From: Leisingera sp. ANG1
GTDB lineage: Bacteria; Pseudomonadota; Alphaproteobacteria; Rhodobacterales; Rhodobacteraceae
Assembly (NCBI RefSeq): GCF_000203975.2
Contig: NZ_AFCF02000008.1
Coordinates: 580,983-644,982 of the forward strand
Length of the DNA stretch: 64,000 nt
Reading direction: 5' to 3'
Each line of letters opens with the position of its first letter. Position 1 is the first letter of the stretch. The notes below the pieces were generated by a model. That model had not been told where the DNA came from and did no database searches. It saw only the letters and a list, made by a program, of their open reading frames with translations. The position numbers and the translations under genes were made by a program. Positions 27,921 through 36,454 of this stretch are shown piece by piece.

Positions 27921-27975
27921 CTCCCGGCCAGTCGCCACCTGTGAACACAGTGATCTTGGCAGGTGGCACCGGGAG
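27921..27975 (+). terminator. Compound hairpin after the BlaI/M56 operon
   Basis: An outer stem CTCCCGG/CCGGGAG (27921-27927, 27969-27975) encloses an inner stem GCCACCTG/CAGGTGGC (27934-27941, 27960-27967). It begins two bases after the M56 stop. There is no T run; it is probably a transcript end or mRNA-protecting fold. Confidence 0.5.
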
Positions 27976-28138
27976 CTGCCACCAGTCAACTTAAAGACGC
28001 GATCTTGCGCAGACGATCCACCCTTTCAAGAAAAAAACTCCGTTGCTCCCCCCTCTGAGAGAGGTCAGCGCGGCGGAAAATGACTGCTTCAGCGCGGCGC
28101 GAAGCGGGAAACATGCGTTCTTAGCCCCCGAAAACTGA

Positions 28139-28170
28139 CGCTAAACCGCTTCAACCCCAGGCGGTTAGCG
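28139..28170. promoter_or_regulatory. Bulged inverted repeat upstream of the RTX gene
   Basis: CGCTAAACCGC (28139-28149) and GCGGTTAGCG (28161-28170) pair over ten bases with one bulged A, across an 11-base loop. It lies 150-180 bases upstream of the RTX gene and could be an operator or an RNA stem. Confidence 0.35.
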
Positions 28171-28260
28171 CCTTAGTCAGCGGGTTTTCACCTTTCATCC
28201 GCATGTATTTGGCAGGTTCCCGCTGTGGCAGCAGCACGGCGGAGCCTGAGGGTTTTCTTT

Positions 28261-28328
28261 TGGTACATGCCAAGTCCACAACAAGCGCAAGTGTTAGCTT
28301 ACGGGTAAAAGGTGACGGGCATGTACCA
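28261..28328 (+). promoter_or_regulatory. 11-bp inverted repeat that buries the RTX start codon
   Basis: TGGTACATGCC (28261-28271) is the exact reverse complement of GGCATGTACCA (28318-28328). The right arm contains the ATG at 28321. A G-U and an A-U pair can extend the stem to 13. The ribosome site (AAGG, about 28309-28312) falls in the 46-base loop. In RNA this stem would hide the start codon; in DNA it could equally be a two-site operator. Confidence 0.45.
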
Positions 28329-29715
28329 GACGGACTACAAACCGATTGGCGGATACGGCCAATTCAATACTATTCTTCAGCTTCAGGACGGCCGCATCGA
28401 CATCTCGGAAGATGGCAGCGTTTCCCTGATGCGGGCAGGATCGGCAGGCGAAAAGGTTGGCAAGTCAGCCTATAGCACTGCAATCAATTCAACTGATGCC
28501 TCCGGTCTGATCACCGCCGAGTTTGAGTTCATGATCCCGGATGGCAATCCGCTGAGCCATATTTATCTGGCAGACCTTGAGAGCAACGCCTCTAGCAGCG
28601 GGTTCAACCCGGGTGTGCGAATTCAAGTCCGTGACGGGTTGATCCGGGTCGAACGCGGCAAGATCGGTATCAAAGAGTTGTGGCCGGCGGATCAGGATGA
28701 ACTGCTGCAGACCGGAAAATGGTACACTTTGAAGATCGTCATGCGTCCCGGTGATCAAAACAGCGGAGAAATTCAACTGTATCTGGATGGTAAGCTCGTC
28801 GTGGACGAGCAGGGCCAGACCATGGACACGCGCTATGCCAATGGGGAAATCGACCGCGTTCAAATCGGCCTTACCGCCAACGTAAACGACTATGACGCGG
28901 CCTTGGCGGTTCGCAATGCCGAAATCACCGTTGACCATCCTGGCACTGGCAATGATGGCCACTACAGCCTGAACCCGCTGGATGCGCTTCAGCACTCGGT
29001 TGGCATTTACCGCAATGGCACCGAAGCTGACCCCGTATATGTCAGCGAAATCAATCCGGATCAGCCTTCAACACCCGAACCGCCGGTGGAAGAACCCGGT
29101 TTTAACACCATCACCGGCACCCCGAACGACGATGTTCTGAAGGGAACCGGCAATGCTGATGCCGTTCGAGCATTCAATGGCAGGGACTGGCTTGATGGGG
29201 CCGGAGGCAGCGATCTGCTTCGGGGCGGTGGTGGACTTGACACCATCTCTGGCGGCAGCGGCGATGATACAGTTTATGGCGGAACCCGTGGTGACAGGCT
29301 GTATGGCGACTCTGGCCGGGACGAAGTTCACGGAGGGAAGGGCTACGACCAGATTCACGGCGGAGGCGGTGAGGACAAGCTGTTCGGCGGCAACGGAAAG
29401 GACAAGCTTTTCGGAGGCAATGGCCAGGACGTGCTGTACGGCGGCGCCGGTGAGGACACGCTAAAGGGGGGCAGCGGTAATGATACCTTCACGTTCAAAA
29501 CCGGGGCGGGCCAGGACATCATCACTGATTTTGCAGTGGGTTCCGACCAGGTGCACCTTGATTTCACCTCGGAGGAATTGAACGCACTACGTTTTCGGAA
29601 TGTTGCAGGCGAAGACGGTGGAGTGCTGATTATACAGGGAGAAGACAGCCTTCTGCTTCAGGGGGTAAGCTACTCTGATCTGTCCAGCAGCGACTTTCTG
29701 CTGAACGGGTCCTGA
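28321..29715 (+). CDS. Secreted RTX protein with N-terminal lectin/lyase-like (concanavalin-type) domain
   Basis: A 464-residue protein. Residues ~1-215 form a beta-sandwich domain related to heparin-lyase/LamG-like proteins (IYLADLESNASSSGFNPGVR, GKIGIKELWP, VQIGLTANVND). Residues ~286-390 are calcium-binding GGxGxDxLx repeats, followed by a C-terminal region with the hydrophobic DFL ending common to type I secretion substrates. There is no Sec signal. I chose ATG 28321 (AAGG 8 bases upstream) over the GTG at 28312. The N-terminal domain is paralogous to the Sec-exported protein at 44970-45737. A type I-secreted glycan-binding or glycan-cleaving protein of the EPS matrix is likely; catalysis is not proven. 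Confidence 0.82.
   Translation: MYQTDYKPIGGYGQFNTILQLQDGRIDISEDGSVSLMRAGSAGEKVGKSAYSTAINSTDASGLITAEFEFMIPDGNPLSHIYLADLESNASSSGFNPGVRIQVRDGLIRVERGKIGIKELWPADQDELLQTGKWYTLKIVMRPGDQNSGEIQLYLDGKLVVDEQGQTMDTRYANGEIDRVQIGLTANVNDYDAALAVRNAEITVDHPGTGNDGHYSLNPLDALQHSVGIYRNGTEADPVYVSEINPDQPSTPEPPVEEPGFNTITGTPNDDVLKGTGNADAVRAFNGRDWLDGAGGSDLLRGGGGLDTISGGSGDDTVYGGTRGDRLYGDSGRDEVHGGKGYDQIHGGGGEDKLFGGNGKDKLFGGNGQDVLYGGAGEDTLKGGSGNDTFTFKTGAGQDIITDFAVGSDQVHLDFTSEELNALRFRNVAGEDGGVLIIQGEDSLLLQGVSYSDLSSSDFLLNGS
29176..29490 (+). repeat. RTX nonapeptide repeat block
   Basis: About eleven in-frame copies of the GGxGxDxLx type (for example GGSGDDTVY, GGNGKDKLF, GGNGQDVLY, GGAGEDTLK, GGSGNDTFT) encode a parallel beta-roll that folds on binding calcium outside the cell. 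Confidence 0.9.
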
Positions 29716-29748
29716 GCAGGGGTTGCTGCCGTCCTGCCCGTCCCTGTT

Positions 29749-30846
29749 TCAGGTCCGCGGGCGGGGTTTTCCTGATCTGAGAGATTGACGCAGAAGCTGC
29801 AACTGGCTGGCAGTCTCCAGACGCAGACGCGCGCCCAGGCTGGCACGGCTGATACGCAGGCTGCAGGTTTGCATCCGGCTGTTTGCCATCCGCTTGAGGT
29901 TATGACGCGCGGACCAGAGATTGAAGGACACAGCCCCCTCATCCAAGCTGTGTTTGATAGACTTGAACATCAGGGCGGTACCGGCCCCCAGCTCGCCCCC
30001 GTTGGGCGTAAGGGCTGTGAAGTAACCGTGATGCGTTCCGCCCCGGTCTGCCAGATTGAAAACAAAGGCAACAGGCTGCCCCCGGAGTGAAGCCGACCAG
30101 AACCGCAGTGTTCCGTCCCTTGCGCAGCCGCGAATCTGGTCTTCGTATAGCTGTAAGCCGACGTGGCGCATGCGCGGGCAATTCTTCCAGCTGGCAGACA
30201 CCACCGCCCTAAGCACGTTTACCGCGGCCTCCGGGTCATCGTCAGGCGGGCTCAGGCAGACTTCGCAGCTGGCTGCCAGTTTCCGCTCGGCTGAACGCAG
30301 GTTGCGGCGGTTCTTGCTGCTGAGCTGTGCCTCCAGCTCAGCGCCGCTTGCCACGCCTTCTACCAGGTAATAGCCCAAGCCGGCACGGTTCCCGACGCAG
30401 TACCCCCCCCGTTCAAATGCCTGAGCCAGACAGCGGCCCAGGCGGTTGCCCTCCGGCAAATTTTCAAAGGTAAGGTCCAGCCAGCGCATCTGTTCCAAGG
30501 CCTGAACCAAGGCCGAGGACAATTCCTGCTGGTCCAGCTGCGGGTCAAACAGCAGATCAAAAGCCGGGGATGACCCGTAAACAGGCGGCCCTGCGCGCCA
30601 AGCCAAGGCCGCTTTCCAGTCGCGCCGGCGGAACAGCGGCAGGAAGGCGGCCAGGTCCCCGCCCCGCCACAGACACAAGCACACAGGTCTTTGCCCTTCG
30701 GCAATTGCAGCACGTGCCCACGGCAGGAAAAAGCCTGGCCTGTCAAAGGCACCGGCGCCTGCCGCCGAAGACAAGGCCGTCAGCTGCCCGTCCAGCGCCT
30801 GCAGTTCAGGCAGGCTGCAAGCAACTTCAGCACGCAGTGTCGGCAT
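29749..30846 (-). CDS. FemAB/BioF2-like GNAT-fold acyltransferase (copy 1)
   Basis: A 365-residue protein of the CelD/BcsL or BioF2-like acetyltransferase type (tandem GNAT folds). The typical core SSKNRRNLRSAERKL (~residues 180-195) and the later GTALMFKSIKHSLDEGAVSFNLW are present. Members acylate sugars or transfer amino acids; the acyl donor here is not known. It is the last gene of the ten-gene minus-strand EPS operon and overlaps the sulfotransferase stop by one base. The window has four such proteins. Confidence 0.78.
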   Translation of the reverse strand: MPTLRAEVACSLPELQALDGQLTALSSAAGAGAFDRPGFFLPWARAAIAEGQRPVCLCLWRGGDLAAFLPLFRRRDWKAALAWRAGPPVYGSSPAFDLLFDPQLDQQELSSALVQALEQMRWLDLTFENLPEGNRLGRCLAQAFERGGYCVGNRAGLGYYLVEGVASGAELEAQLSSKNRRNLRSAERKLAASCEVCLSPPDDDPEAAVNVLRAVVSASWKNCPRMRHVGLQLYEDQIRGCARDGTLRFWSASLRGQPVAFVFNLADRGGTHHGYFTALTPNGGELGAGTALMFKSIKHSLDEGAVSFNLWSARHNLKRMANSRMQTCSLRISRASLGARLRLETASQLQLLRQSLRSGKPRPRT

Positions 30847-31796
30847 TAAGGTTTCCTCCTTACTCTGCCGGATCCCGGGACCAGGCGTCCCGCGGGGGGG
30901 CCATTCACGGTTGCCGGCCAGACCCAGACAGGAAAGTCTGCCGGCCGCCGGCTGGCACGCCGCCGCTGAGCTGCTGCAAGCAGCGTCTGCGGCACGCCAT
31001 AGGCAATCAATTGCGCGGCCTTTGCGACAGCCAGATCCGCCGCCGTCAGTGCCTGTTTGCGCTGGTCCCGGCTGGCAAAGCTGGAGTTCGGAGCATATTC
31101 CGGCTGCCGGATGCTGTCCGCCTCCAGCCCGGCGGCCGCGAGCACCGGTGCCAGTACCTTGCCCGGATCGGCGCGCAGGGTTTCATAGTCCGCCAAAAAG
31201 ACGCGTTTCCTGCCCAGTTGCCGCTGCAGCTGGCGCATGCAGCGCTGATGAAACACATTCGAAGCACAGGCCCGCCCGATCAGAAGGGCGCGCCGCGGGT
31301 AAGATGGCGGACGGCGGCCATAGGACCACAGCCGCGATCTCAGGAAGCCCGGGTTGCCGCGGCTCACGCATAAAAACAGTGCTCTGGGCACAGCTTTGGC
31401 TATATCTGGCCCCAGCAGGGTGTGGTGCGGCGATTTCTCAACCCAGGCCATTGCGTTCTGCCTTTGCGACAGCGCTTCCATAACCCTGCAGAACAATTCT
31501 GCAGGGCTGGCGCTGGCTTCGGCTGCCTGCTCTCCCCACCTGCGCGATAACCCGCAAAGCTGGTAGTATTCGCTGCGCAGGAAATCCCCTGCTGCATCGG
31601 CGCGCCAGCCAGCACTTGGCCAAGGCTCCATGGCTGGTGCGAAGTGCGAGAAGAAAATACTTTCATGCACCCCGTGGTGACGCTCCGCCGCCACGGCGGC
31701 AACTCCGGGTTGCGCCGCCAGCAGATTGGCAGCCAAAGTGGTGCCGGAGCGCTGCAAACCCAGAACAAAAATGGGCATGGCACGATGCGTGGTCAT
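30846..31796 (-). CDS. Sulfotransferase family protein
   Basis: A 316-residue cytoplasmic protein with the PAPS-binding P-loop-like LGLQRSGTTLAANLL (5'-phosphosulfate loop) and a later CVSRGNPGFLRSR that fits the 3'-phosphate-binding region in modified form. Sulfotransferases move sulfate from PAPS to a hydroxyl or amine, here probably of an EPS sugar. I chose the ATG at 31796, which overlaps the stop of the upstream gene (ATGA); a frame start at 31832 adds 12 residues. It is sandwiched between FemAB-like genes. Confidence 0.82.
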   Translation of the reverse strand: MTTHRAMPIFVLGLQRSGTTLAANLLAAQPGVAAVAAERHHGVHESIFFSHFAPAMEPWPSAGWRADAAGDFLRSEYYQLCGLSRRWGEQAAEASASPAELFCRVMEALSQRQNAMAWVEKSPHHTLLGPDIAKAVPRALFLCVSRGNPGFLRSRLWSYGRRPPSYPRRALLIGRACASNVFHQRCMRQLQRQLGRKRVFLADYETLRADPGKVLAPVLAAAGLEADSIRQPEYAPNSSFASRDQRKQALTAADLAVAKAAQLIAYGVPQTLLAAAQRRRASRRPADFPVWVWPATVNGPPAGRLVPGSGRVRRKP

Positions 31797-32899
31797 ACGC
31801 CCGCCCCCGCCTGCTGCCGCAACCCGCGGCACGCGCGGCGCAGGTTGAACAGCAGAGCATGGCTGGGCTGGCGCAGCGGCAGAACATAGGCCGGCACCAG
31901 CGGCACTGCTTCCGGCCTGAAAGCTGACTTGAACTGCGCGCGGTTTCTGGCCCCACCGGAAACTTCCGCGCCGCCAGCGTCAGGCACGCTCACAGCACCG
32001 GCCATGTCATATTGCGCAAACCCCTGCGCCTGGGCGGTTTTCATGGCCTCCCAGACGAGCGGATACCCTGCAGCCGCACTGGAATGCTCCTCACAACGCG
32101 CGAGGGCCAGCCAGAACGCCCGGCTGCCATCGGCAATCATGACATGCCCGGCCACAAGCTTTCCCCGCTGCCAAGCCAAAAGAAACGCGCCCTTGTTCCG
32201 CGTCATCTGCCATTGCGACTCTACCGGCGGCACAGATTCCAGACCCAATCCGCGCGCGCGAAAGAATGCCTTCATCAGCGGTTTGAACTGCAGGGCTTCT
32301 TCCAGGCTTGCAGCAGGGCGCACCTCAATCCCTGCCTTTTGCGCATTGCGGATCTGCCTGCGGCAGCGCTGCTTCAGCCTGGATTGCAAATCCTCTGCGG
32401 AGCCGTGCAATCCGACCAGCGCCGTTTCCGTGTGTTGAGATTGAGCACCAACTGGCAGCCGGACACAGCCTGCGGCCTGTAACATTTCACAGACTCTCTG
32501 GACTTCCACTTCACCGCTCCAGCGCGGGTTGAGCTGCATCGAGCAGCAGCCTTCGCGGCGCAAACGCGCTGCAAAGGCTGGCAGTACTTGCGCCAGCGCC
32601 TCCGGCGTCCTGGTAACAGGCCCGCGCCGGAAACTAGCAAAGTACCGCCCCGGCGCGAGCCATGATAGACGCGCGACGCCAAAGCCGGCGATGCCGCCAT
32701 CCGGGTAGCATGCAGTCAGCACAAGATAACGGTGGCGCGGCGGCGGCGGGCAGACAGTGGCAAAATCAGGAGACTGCAGCCAGGTAGCGGGCGGGCAATC
32801 CTGGAGGAAAGCTTCGACACTGCTGCTGGCCGCAGATTGCGGCACCTGATCCAAACTGACATGGATTTCTGCATTTTCAAAGCTAAGGCGCTGCAGCAT
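31793..32899 (-). CDS. FemAB/BioF2-like GNAT-fold acyltransferase (copy 2)
   Basis: A 368-residue protein related to copies 1, 3 and 4. Shared features: the basic core LKQRCRRQIRNAQKAGIEV, VAGHVMIADGSRAFWLALARC in the second GNAT half, and a GYPLVWEAMKTAQAQGFAQYDMAG motif like FemX enzymes. This last segment is closer to the FemAB peptidoglycan aminoacyl transferases than in the other copies. It is ATGA-coupled to the sulfotransferase and lies 2 bases after the next gene upstream. The substrate is unknown. Confidence 0.78.
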   Translation of the reverse strand: MLQRLSFENAEIHVSLDQVPQSAASSSVEAFLQDCPPATWLQSPDFATVCPPPPRHRYLVLTACYPDGGIAGFGVARLSWLAPGRYFASFRRGPVTRTPEALAQVLPAFAARLRREGCCSMQLNPRWSGEVEVQRVCEMLQAAGCVRLPVGAQSQHTETALVGLHGSAEDLQSRLKQRCRRQIRNAQKAGIEVRPAASLEEALQFKPLMKAFFRARGLGLESVPPVESQWQMTRNKGAFLLAWQRGKLVAGHVMIADGSRAFWLALARCEEHSSAAAGYPLVWEAMKTAQAQGFAQYDMAGAVSVPDAGGAEVSGGARNRAQFKSAFRPEAVPLVPAYVLPLRQPSHALLFNLRRACRGLRQQAGAGV

Positions 32900-32901
32900 G
32901 A

Positions 32902-34077
32902 TCAGGTCCTTCCCTTGCCACCAGCAAGGATGTCGGCCCGCCGCGGTTTGCGGTTTGGCAGCAGACCGCGCACCCCTGTCAGTTCCCGCAATGCATCCTC
33001 AAGCTTCAGCAGCCAATAGGCCGGGCTGCCCCGCCGTACCCCCCGAAGGCGCCGGACCTGATAGGATCCGGTTTCGAATTCACGCAGGTAGTGCGTCCTG
33101 CGGCCGAATTCAAAGCGTACAGGCCGCCCCTGGCTGATCACATCCCGCAGGCTTCGGTACATGACGCTGCGGCCTGGCGACAACTCGGAGAACTCCTCGT
33201 CAAACTCCGAGAACAGGCCATACCAGGTGTCTTGGCAGCGGACCGCGCAAAAAGAAGCAATGTCCTTCTCCCCGGCCCGCAACAGGATCAGGCTGCCGCG
33301 GCCTCGTGCGGCCAAGCGGCGCCACAGTTCATGCAGGAAAGTGCTGCCCCCTTGCAGAGCAGCCAATCCGGTTCCTGATGTTTGCTTCCAGCTGCGTTGC
33401 GACAACACGAGCATCCTTTGCACTGGCGCGGTGTCCTGCGACTGAAAAACTTCCAATTCCGCCTTGGCCTCTTGCAGCAGCCTGTCGCTGATGCGGACTT
33501 TCTTGCGGAATGAGCGGCTGCGGGTTTCACAGTAACTGTCCCAATCGGTGAGGTTCTCTGCGATTGAGCTTCCCTGGGCGCGATCCTGCCACAGCTCCAG
33601 CCCTCCAATACGCAGGCATCGGGTGGCAAACACGTCACGGGTGCAGACGCGGAACAGTGCCAGTTCAATGCCGGCCCGCGGCGCAGACTTGCATACGGCT
33701 TCCAGCAGCGCCCTCAGCGTTTCACGGCTGGTGGCGAGAAATTCGAAAAAGCCCGCGTAGTGGCACAGCCAGCCGGTCAGCACCCGCGGCCGAAAGAAGG
33801 GCAGCAGCTTGCTGAACCGTTTCCGGATCAGGCACATGGGTGCGGCCGCGACCATTTGGCTGGCCTGCCAGATTGTGATGACCCGCAACTCGCCCGGCGA
33901 GCCAAATCCAGCGTACTGTGCCGCCAGCCAGTCAAAGGAAGAAAACAAGCGCCCGCGGCAGCGTTCGTGCATGCGGCGCCATTCCGGCTCCAGAACGGCC
34001 AGGTCTTCCCAGCGGTTCAGGATGCGGGTTTGCAGCGGTTCCAGCGCTGCGCATCGCAGGGCCGCGCCATCACTCAT
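32902..34077 (-). CDS. FemAB/BioF2-like GNAT-fold acyltransferase (copy 3)
   Basis: A 391-residue protein. Seen: FSSFDWLAAQYAGFG near the N-terminus, SRSFRKKVRISDRLLQEA in the middle and DTWYGLFSEFDEEFSELSPGRSVMYRSLRD in the second GNAT half, the same pattern as copy 4 at 48292. The start at 34077 (MSDGAALR) overlaps the upstream GT2 stop by 8 bases; the longer frame to 34170 adds residues that run deep inside the GT gene and is less likely. Probable EPS decoration enzyme. Confidence 0.78.
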   Translation of the reverse strand: MSDGAALRCAALEPLQTRILNRWEDLAVLEPEWRRMHERCRGRLFSSFDWLAAQYAGFGSPGELRVITIWQASQMVAAAPMCLIRKRFSKLLPFFRPRVLTGWLCHYAGFFEFLATSRETLRALLEAVCKSAPRAGIELALFRVCTRDVFATRCLRIGGLELWQDRAQGSSIAENLTDWDSYCETRSRSFRKKVRISDRLLQEAKAELEVFQSQDTAPVQRMLVLSQRSWKQTSGTGLAALQGGSTFLHELWRRLAARGRGSLILLRAGEKDIASFCAVRCQDTWYGLFSEFDEEFSELSPGRSVMYRSLRDVISQGRPVRFEFGRRTHYLREFETGSYQVRRLRGVRRGSPAYWLLKLEDALRELTGVRGLLPNRKPRRADILAGGKGRT

Positions 34078-35233
34078 CTGCCACCCTCCGCGCCGGAGCC
34101 CAGCGCACACTGTGCACCCCGGCCATCGCCCGCAGAATGCCAAACCCCATTGCGGCATGGCCCAGCACAAAGAAGCGGCAAAGCCCTGACCCAGGCAACC
34201 GGGCCAACAACGGCCACAGCAGCGATCCGGCTGCGACGCCGTAGATAACCATCTGCATCAGCAAGACCGCAGTATAAATTCCGCCATGTGCCGTTGCAGC
34301 CGCGAGGCTCAGCACCAGCAGCAGCGGCAACAGGAAGGCCACGATCCGCCGCAGACCCTTGTGCAAAAGCAACTGCAGTGCATAGAGCCCGTATTTGCCA
34401 GGGTTCATAAGACGGCGCATCCGCATCAGGCCGCGCCAGCCTCGTTCCGTGGAACGCACCCGCCGCATAAACTCCTCCCCGGTGCGGCTTGTGACCGCCT
34501 CCTGCGCGACCGCCCGCGGCTCAAACACAAGGCGCCGGTGCTGCGCAGGGGCCTGTACTGAGATGAAAAAGTCATCTGCAACATCGCCAGGCACCCGCTC
34601 AGGCACCAGTTTCCGCCGCATAGCGTAGAGCGTACCCTGAGCCGACACCGCACCGCCCAAACGGCTCTCTGCTGCTTTGAGGGCCGAGTCATACACCCAG
34701 AACAGGCGTTCTGCCCGCGCCAGCCAACCGCCGCGGCCCTTGCGGTGTTTTGGCCGCAGGCGGCCGCAGACACCGCCTGTGTCCGGCCGTGAAAATGGCG
34801 CCAGAAGATGCCGCAAGGCGTCAGGTGACAGCATGCTGTTGGCGTCGGAGAAAACCACCACATCCGCGTCGATCCGGGCCAGCCCCGCGGTCAGCGCTTG
34901 CGCTTTGCCGCCATGCTCCGGCGTCTGAAAGGCACGGATGCGGGGGCTGCCCAGCGACAGCGCCTGCTGCAGCGTCGCGTCCTCAGAACCATCGGAGACC
35001 ACCAGCACATCCACCCTGTGCGGGCCGCAGTCCTGCGCCAGGACGGTCTCCAGCTTGGCCCGGATCGCGGCTTCTTCGTTGCGGGCCGCAATCAGCACCG
35101 TGGCCTTCAGCGGCTGTTCTGGCGGCAGCGGCGCCCGGCGCCCGAACACCGCGGCCAGCAGGCACCAAAGCAGCCCGTAGCCCGCTAATGAGAAGCAAAT
35201 CATCCCAGCGCAGACCCAGAACAGCAGAGTCAT
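34070..35233 (-). CDS. Membrane-anchored family 2 glycosyltransferase
   Basis: A 387-residue enzyme with an N-terminal membrane helix, a GT-A domain (ATVLIAARNEEAAIR, VVSDGSEDAT, VVFSDANSM for donor binding), and about three C-terminal membrane helices. This layout resembles processive or membrane GT2 enzymes such as IcaA/BcsA-like proteins, but the QxxRW-type motif appears only in weak form (RSTERGWRG). It is coupled to the GT4 gene upstream (ATGA). It adds a sugar to the EPS unit. Confidence 0.87.
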   Translation of the reverse strand: MTLLFWVCAGMICFSLAGYGLLWCLLAAVFGRRAPLPPEQPLKATVLIAARNEEAAIRAKLETVLAQDCGPHRVDVLVVSDGSEDATLQQALSLGSPRIRAFQTPEHGGKAQALTAGLARIDADVVVFSDANSMLSPDALRHLLAPFSRPDTGGVCGRLRPKHRKGRGGWLARAERLFWVYDSALKAAESRLGGAVSAQGTLYAMRRKLVPERVPGDVADDFFISVQAPAQHRRLVFEPRAVAQEAVTSRTGEEFMRRVRSTERGWRGLMRMRRLMNPGKYGLYALQLLLHKGLRRIVAFLLPLLLVLSLAAATAHGGIYTAVLLMQMVIYGVAAGSLLWPLLARLPGSGLCRFFVLGHAAMGFGILRAMAGVHSVRWAPARRVADE

Positions 35234-36453
35234 TCCGCTGCCCTCCCCAAGGCCGAAGCTGAATAGGCGCGGAATAGATCGAACTGGCGGCGCGCATTGA
35301 CCGCCAGCGAAAATTCCTCCTCCACCAGCCGCCGCCCTTGGCAGGCAATGGTGTAGGCCGCCACGGGATCTGCCTGCACGTCTTCCAGCGCCCGGACCAA
35401 TTCGTCAACGGAGCCCGGTTCGATCAGGAAACCTGTCCTGCCCGGGCGGATCAGTTCCGGGATGCCGGACACATTGGTGGAGATCACCGGCCGCTGGAAC
35501 GCGAGCCCCTCAATCGCCACGTTGGGGATACCTTCAGTGCGCCCGGAGGGCCCGATCACCGAAGGCACCGCGATCACATTGGCGCTTTGATAGAGCTTGC
35601 CAACTTTGGAAAAGTCCTGCTTTCCAAGGAACGCAACCCGCTCACCCAGGCCTAGTTCCGCCGCCAATGCCTCTAGCTGCGCACGCTCCGGCCCATCGCC
35701 TGCCAGCGAGCAGCGCCAGTCCGGCACCTCCATCGCAGCCAGCGCGCGCAGCAGCAAGTCCACGCCTTTCCGTATTTGCAAGGAGCCTACATAGAGCACG
35801 TGAAACGGCCCGTCCTGCGGTGGTGGGCCAAGCTGCGGGATCGTCTCCACATCGACGCTGGAGTGGATCACCTGAATTTCCCCCGCGCACAGGCCGCGGA
35901 CATGTTCCGCCAGAAAATCCCGTCCGTAATTGCTGATGGTGCGGACAAAGGCGGCCTCGCCCAGCTTCTCCGCCAGCAACCGCTGGGTACGGAAAATGTC
36001 ATGGGCGCGGCAGCTCACGGAATAGGGGATGCCTGTCAGCCGGTGGATCACCCACGCCGCGGTCGCCGGATGGCCTGCGAACTCTGCATGCACATGATCG
36101 GCGCCCCAGTCTGCCAGTTCCCGGGCTATTGCGCTGGCGGCAACAGACACCACGGCGGACTTCCCGGCCAGAACCGGCTTGCGGCCCTGTTGCGTGCCGA
36201 TCACTGCCAGGGGCCCCGCCATATTGCCCAGCTGTGCCGTAAAGCTGGCCAGGGTAGCCGGGCTGATCAGCCCGACGTGACGGGCAATGGCGCGGGTTGG
36301 CTGCGCGAACTCATGCAACACTTCGGAGGTGTTATAGGGCGACAGATGGTACAGCCGGACCTCAGCCCCGAACTCCAGAAACTTCAGCACATCCCTCAAG
36401 ATGAAGGTTTCAGTGAATTTCGGATATTCCGTAACGATAACTGCCAGCCGCAT
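35230..36453 (-). CDS. Family 4 glycosyltransferase
   Basis: A 407-residue GT-B enzyme opening with MRLAVIVTEYPKFTETFIL, like colanic-type GT4 enzymes, with HVHAEFAGHPATAAW in the N-terminal domain and VGSLQIRKGVDLL and VPSVIGPSGRTEGIPNVAIEG in the C-terminal domain. I chose ATG 36453, which begins the conserved domain; the frame extends to 36579 with 42 unlike residues overlapping the wzy gene. It starts two bases inside the gap after the Wzy stop. Confidence 0.9.
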   Translation of the reverse strand: MRLAVIVTEYPKFTETFILRDVLKFLEFGAEVRLYHLSPYNTSEVLHEFAQPTRAIARHVGLISPATLASFTAQLGNMAGPLAVIGTQQGRKPVLAGKSAVVSVAASAIARELADWGADHVHAEFAGHPATAAWVIHRLTGIPYSVSCRAHDIFRTQRLLAEKLGEAAFVRTISNYGRDFLAEHVRGLCAGEIQVIHSSVDVETIPQLGPPPQDGPFHVLYVGSLQIRKGVDLLLRALAAMEVPDWRCSLAGDGPERAQLEALAAELGLGERVAFLGKQDFSKVGKLYQSANVIAVPSVIGPSGRTEGIPNVAIEGLAFQRPVISTNVSGIPELIRPGRTGFLIEPGSVDELVRALEDVQADPVAAYTIACQGRRLVEEEFSLAVNARRQFDLFRAYSASALGRAAE

Positions 36454-36454
36454 G

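Larger units (their letters stand above)
27919..28320. other. 402-base gap before the RTX gene
   Basis: No gene is seen. It holds the hairpin ending the BlaI/M56 operon, a second stem-loop (28139-28170) and the left arm of an inverted repeat that reaches the RTX start codon; each is listed separately. An open frame starting at 28203 overlaps the RTX gene in another frame and has no recognisable content. Confidence 0.5.

Noticed and set aside
29176-29490. Tandem DNA repeat of possible mobile or phase-variable origin
   Set aside because: The repeats are explained by the RTX calcium-binding nonapeptides and vary at DNA level.
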